From: CAYOVG01 sp964407285
GTDB lineage: Bacteria; Desulfobacterota; Syntrophobacteria; Syntrophobacterales; Syntrophobacteraceae
Assembly: GCA_964407285.1 (NCBI GenBank)
Contig: CAYOVG010000148.1
Span: 1-15,933 of the forward strand
Direction: 5' to 3'
DNA length: 15,933 bases
The translations under genes were made by a program, and so were the position numbers. Numbering within the stretch: the first letter of the stretch is position 1; each line of letters begins with the position of its first letter. Under the pieces are notes generated by a model, which saw only the letters and a list, made by a program, of their open reading frames with translations, had not been told where the DNA came from and ran no database searches. This document shows positions 13,016 through 15,933 of this stretch, piece by piece.

Positions 13016-13447
13016 CTACGCCACCTCAGCTTGCTTTTTGATGTAGCCCCGGGCCGGTCCAACGCTCCTGACCGCTTCCACCACTTCGCGGGCGACCTGC
13101 GCAAACTTGGTTGCTTCCGCCGAAGATACCCACGAGAAGTGGAGACGCCCGGGCTCCATTCCCGTGTGCTCCAGGAGGTTCTTCAGCAGTGCGAACTTGC
13201 GCCGCGCATAGTAGTTGCCCTCGATGTAGTGGCAGTCACCGGGATGGCAGCCGGAAACCCAGACACCATCCGCTCCCTGCCGAAAGGCCGCCAGGATGAA
13301 CTTGGGATTCACGCGTCCGGAGCAAGGCAGCCGGACAATGCGAATGTTGGACGGGTACTGGAGGCGGCTCACCCCCGCAAGATCGGCCCCTCCATAGGAG
13401 CACCAGTTACATAGAAAGGCCACGATTTTGGGTTCCCAATCGGCCAT
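13016..13447 (-). CDS. mvhD: MvhD-type [2Fe-2S] hydrogenase/Hdr linker subunit (FlxD)
   Basis: A 143-residue MvhD-family protein, which carries electrons between an electron-donor module (hydrogenase, formate dehydrogenase or Flx) and HdrA. The full ligand set is present: C13-x2-C16 in F-L-C-N-W-C-S-Y-G-G-A-D, then L-P-C42-S-G-R, then V-S-G-C67-H-P-G-D-C72-H-Y. All positions are Cys; no Sec codon is used here. ATG 13447 has AAGGAG nine bases upstream and lies 18 bases after the hdrA stop. Its place between hdrA and the flx genes matches its bridging role. In some genomes this domain is fused to HdrA; here it is free-standing. Confidence 0.95.
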   Translation of the reverse strand: MADWEPKIVAFLCNWCSYGGADLAGVSRLQYPSNIRIVRLPCSGRVNPKFILAAFRQGADGVWVSGCHPGDCHYIEGNYYARRKFALLKNLLEHTGMEPGRLHFSWVSSAEATKFAQVAREVVEAVRSVGPARGYIKKQAEVA

Positions 13448-13465
13448 ACGACAACTCTCCTTGGC

Positions 13466-15933
13466 TTACAGATTTTCGATCATGGCAAAGATCTGAGCGT
13501 CATCGAAACCCCGCAGCTTTATGGCTCCCGAGCGGCACGACGCAACACACAATCCGCACCCCTTGCAAAGGGCGGGATTGATTTCAACCATCCCCTTGTC
13601 GTTGAACCGCGGCGCGCTATAGGGGCAGACCTCCGTGCACACGGCGCACTTGCTGCAAAGCATCGGGTTGGAGGAAGCCACGGTTCCGCTGAAATGCACC
13701 GTATCGCGGGCCAGAAGGGTGGCTGCCCGCGATGCGGCCGCCTGGGCCTGCGCGATGCTCTCGTCGATCGGCTTCGGATAGTGAGCCAACCCGCACAGGA
13801 AAACTCCATCGGTGGCGAAGTCGACGGGCCGGAGTTTCGCATGGGCTTCGACGAAAAACCCGTCCTCATTCAACGGCACCTTGAAGAACTGGGCCAGGGC
13901 GTCGTTTTCCGACGGAATCACCGCGGTCGCCAGGGACACTATATCGGGTTCCAGGGCGATGGGCCGTCTCAGAATGTGGTCCATCACCACCACCCGGAGT
14001 TGCCCCCGCGCCACCTGCACTTCGGGTTTGCTTTCGACGTCGTAGCGGATGAAGATCACGCCCAGCGCTCGGGCTTCCTTGTACAGGGTTTCTCTCTCCC
14101 CGTAACTCCTCATGTCCCGGTAGAGCACGTAAATGTTGCACGCCGGATTGATCTTCTTCAACTCTATAGCGCTTTCCAGCGTATGCGTACAGCACAACCT
14201 GCTGCAGTAGGGCCTCTGGGGCTCCCGCGAACCCACGCACTGGATGAACACGGCGCTCCGGATCTCCTTGAGCCCCGGATCTCCCCCCAGGAACAGACGA
14301 TCCAGTTGCTGGTGAGTCATGATGCGCGGATCTTTTCCATACATATATTCGTCGGGAATCAGTTCCTTCCCGCCCGTCGCGATCACGGCCACACCGTGCT
14401 CGATCACCACCGGCTCCGCGCCGCCGGTTTCGACCGTGGTCTTGAAATTCCCCACGAACCCTTCCACTCCGATCACTTCGCTCGACATGTGAACGGTGAT
14501 TTCCGGGTGGTTCATGACCTCCGCGGCAAGGCCGCGCACATACGCCCCGATATCCTCGCCCCGCCACGTTTTGAAGAGATGGCAGGCCTGCCCGCCCAGG
14601 TGGTCCGACCGCTCGACGATATGCACGGGATAGCCCTGCCCGGCAAGCATCTTCGCGGCAACCATGCCGGCTACGCCTCCGCCGACCACCAGCGCCTTCC
14701 GGGTGACCTTGAGTTCGGGTTCCTGCAGCGGTTCGAGCAGCGCAACCTTGGCCACGGACATGCGTACCAGGTCCTTCGCCTTTTCCGTCGCCTTGACGGG
14801 ATCGGAACTGTGGACCCAGGAATCCTGGTTGCGGATATTGACCATCTCGAACAGGTATTTGTTCAGGCCGGCATCGGCCATGGTTTCCTGAAAGAGCGGT
14901 TCGTGGGTTTTCGGCGTACAGGCGGCCACCACGATACGGTTCAGATTGTGCTCCCGGATGACATCCTTCATGGTGACCTGGGTGTCCTGGGAACAGGTGT
15001 ACAGGTTGTTTGCAACATACTCGACATAGGGAAGGGTCGCGGCATATTCACGCACGGCCGCCACATCCACCACTCCGCTTATGTTGATCCCGCAGTGGCA
15101 GACGAAAACACCGATCCGGGGCCGCTCACCGTATACGTTCGTTTCTACCGGCACTTCCTTCTCCCGCGCCATCGTGCCGCGCGCGGGGCTCAGCACGCAG
15201 CCCGCCGCGGCGGCCGCGGCGCTCGCCTCAACGACCGACTGCGGAATGTCCTTCGGACTCTGGAATGCGCCGCACACGAATATGCCCGGACTTCCGCTCG
15301 ACACCGGATCGAAGGAGGAATGGTCGGCGAACTTGTGCTCGTTCAGTTCGATACCGAGCCGTTCGGCCAACTCCCCCGCGGAAGGCGCCAACTGGAGCCC
15401 CACCGACAGGACCACCATATCGAAGATTTCCCTTTGGACGATGCCCGCTTCGTCCACATAGGTGATTTCAAGGTCTTCGCTCCCGAAAACCGGATCGACG
15501 CTGTGAATCCTGGAGCGGACGAAGCGCACGCCGTGTTCGTCCCTGGCGCGGTTGTAGGTCTTCTCGAAGTCCTTCCCATGGGTGCGCATGTCCATGTAGA
15601 AGATGAACGTCTCGAGGTCTCCGCCCGAGTGCTCCCTGGCGATCACCGCCTCCTTGATGGCGTACATACAGCACACGCTGGAGCAGTAGGCGTGGTCGCA
15701 GTGGTGGATATCCCTCGACCCGACGCACTGAAGCCAGGCGATGCGTTTCGGTTCCCGATGGTCGGATGGACGCACGAGATGCCCCATGGTCGGTCCGGAA
15801 GCGGAAAGCAGCCGTTCGAACTCGATGGACGTCACCACGTTCGGGCGCCAGGGGTAGCCATAGGTGTCGAAAGGCTTGGGATCGAACGGTTCGAATCCCG
15901 GAGCGGCGATGACCGCGCCCACCCGCACCTCGC
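13466..15933 (-). CDS. hdrA: HdrA, tandem-module form, 5' end outside window
   Basis: At least 822 codons are in the window, with the N-terminus missing; the GTG at 15928 is internal. HdrA carries FAD and is the site of flavin-based electron bifurcation. Two HdrA units are visible. Counting from the GTG, unit 1 (1-250) is the C-terminal part of a first FAD module, with A-W-L-Q-C68-V-G-S-R, C77, C82 and C86-C87. Unit 2 (268-820) is nearly complete: G-V-F-V-C277-H-C279-G, A-C337-T-P-K-T-H-E-P-L-F, the FAD loop V-V-G-G-G-V-A-G-M (414-422), I-Q-C564-V-G-S-R with C575 and C579-C580, and two C-terminal ferredoxin motifs (C758/761/764/768 and C788/791/794/798). The first of those has the usual Pro and the second has Arg instead. 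It is first in the visible operon. Confidence 0.95.
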   Translation of the reverse strand, partial: EVRVGAVIAAPGFEPFDPKPFDTYGYPWRPNVVTSIEFERLLSASGPTMGHLVRPSDHREPKRIAWLQCVGSRDIHHCDHAYCSSVCCMYAIKEAVIAREHSGGDLETFIFYMDMRTHGKDFEKTYNRARDEHGVRFVRSRIHSVDPVFGSEDLEITYVDEAGIVQREIFDMVVLSVGLQLAPSAGELAERLGIELNEHKFADHSSFDPVSSGSPGIFVCGAFQSPKDIPQSVVEASAAAAAAGCVLSPARGTMAREKEVPVETNVYGERPRIGVFVCHCGINISGVVDVAAVREYAATLPYVEYVANNLYTCSQDTQVTMKDVIREHNLNRIVVAACTPKTHEPLFQETMADAGLNKYLFEMVNIRNQDSWVHSSDPVKATEKAKDLVRMSVAKVALLEPLQEPELKVTRKALVVGGGVAGMVAAKMLAGQGYPVHIVERSDHLGGQACHLFKTWRGEDIGAYVRGLAAEVMNHPEITVHMSSEVIGVEGFVGNFKTTVETGGAEPVVIEHGVAVIATGGKELIPDEYMYGKDPRIMTHQQLDRLFLGGDPGLKEIRSAVFIQCVGSREPQRPYCSRLCCTHTLESAIELKKINPACNIYVLYRDMRSYGERETLYKEARALGVIFIRYDVESKPEVQVARGQLRVVVMDHILRRPIALEPDIVSLATAVIPSENDALAQFFKVPLNEDGFFVEAHAKLRPVDFATDGVFLCGLAHYPKPIDESIAQAQAAASRAATLLARDTVHFSGTVASSNPMLCSKCAVCTEVCPYSAPRFNDKGMVEINPALCKGCGLCVASCRSGAIKLRGFDDAQIFAMIENL

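Overview
The window (about 60% G+C, dense genes, near-canonical Shine-Dalgarno sites with frequent GTG/TTG starts) looks like the chromosome of an anaerobic, sulfate-reducing or syntrophic deltaproteobacterium; the gene set resembles the Syntrophobacter lineage. That assignment is inference from gene content: a heterodisulfide-reductase-type (Hdr/Flx) electron-transfer operon, a probable selenoprotein, de novo cobamide synthesis and a cytoplasmic-type molybdopterin oxidoreductase. No phage, transposase, CRISPR, tRNA or rRNA gene was seen.

Layout. 1-1936: three minus-strand genes, a DUF3842 protein, cobU and a PaaI-like thioesterase, with a large inverted-repeat element between the last two. 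1937-2394: a gene-poor gap holding a possible frameshifted small gene. 2395-4485: a plus-strand molybdopterin oxidoreductase with no visible partner subunits. 4486-5008: a repeat-rich gap with an octamer array, a G-quadruplex motif, REP-like hairpins and a 28-30 bp direct repeat. 5009-6579: a tight plus-strand operon of ECF sigma factor, soluble zinc-finger anti-sigma factor and membrane-anchored Spy/CpxP-like sensor. 6731-8509: minus-strand yjbQ and an unrecognised 415-residue protein. 8526-8562: an intrinsic terminator. 8595-15933: one long minus-strand operon running off the right edge.

The operon reads, in transcription order, hdrA (tandem module, 5' end outside the window), mvhD, an FlxC-like and an FlxB-like iron-sulfur protein, an FlxA-like flavin/NAD(P)H reductase, and an HdrD/DsrK-like thiol-disulfide reductase subunit. 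The likely picture is a soluble NADH-linked, HdrA-centred flavin-bifurcating complex, coupling NAD(H), ferredoxin and a thiol/disulfide pair. MvhD would bridge the NADH module (FlxABC) to HdrA, and the HdrD-like subunit would take the place of HdrBC.

The strongest single observation is in that last gene. It is interrupted by an in-frame TGA (9141-9143) exactly at the Cys position of the family's 'ECGHA' motif. The reading frame and homology continue for 181 residues beyond it, and a bacterial SECIS-like hairpin starts right after it. The gene should therefore be annotated as one selenoprotein (8595-9824), not two fragments.
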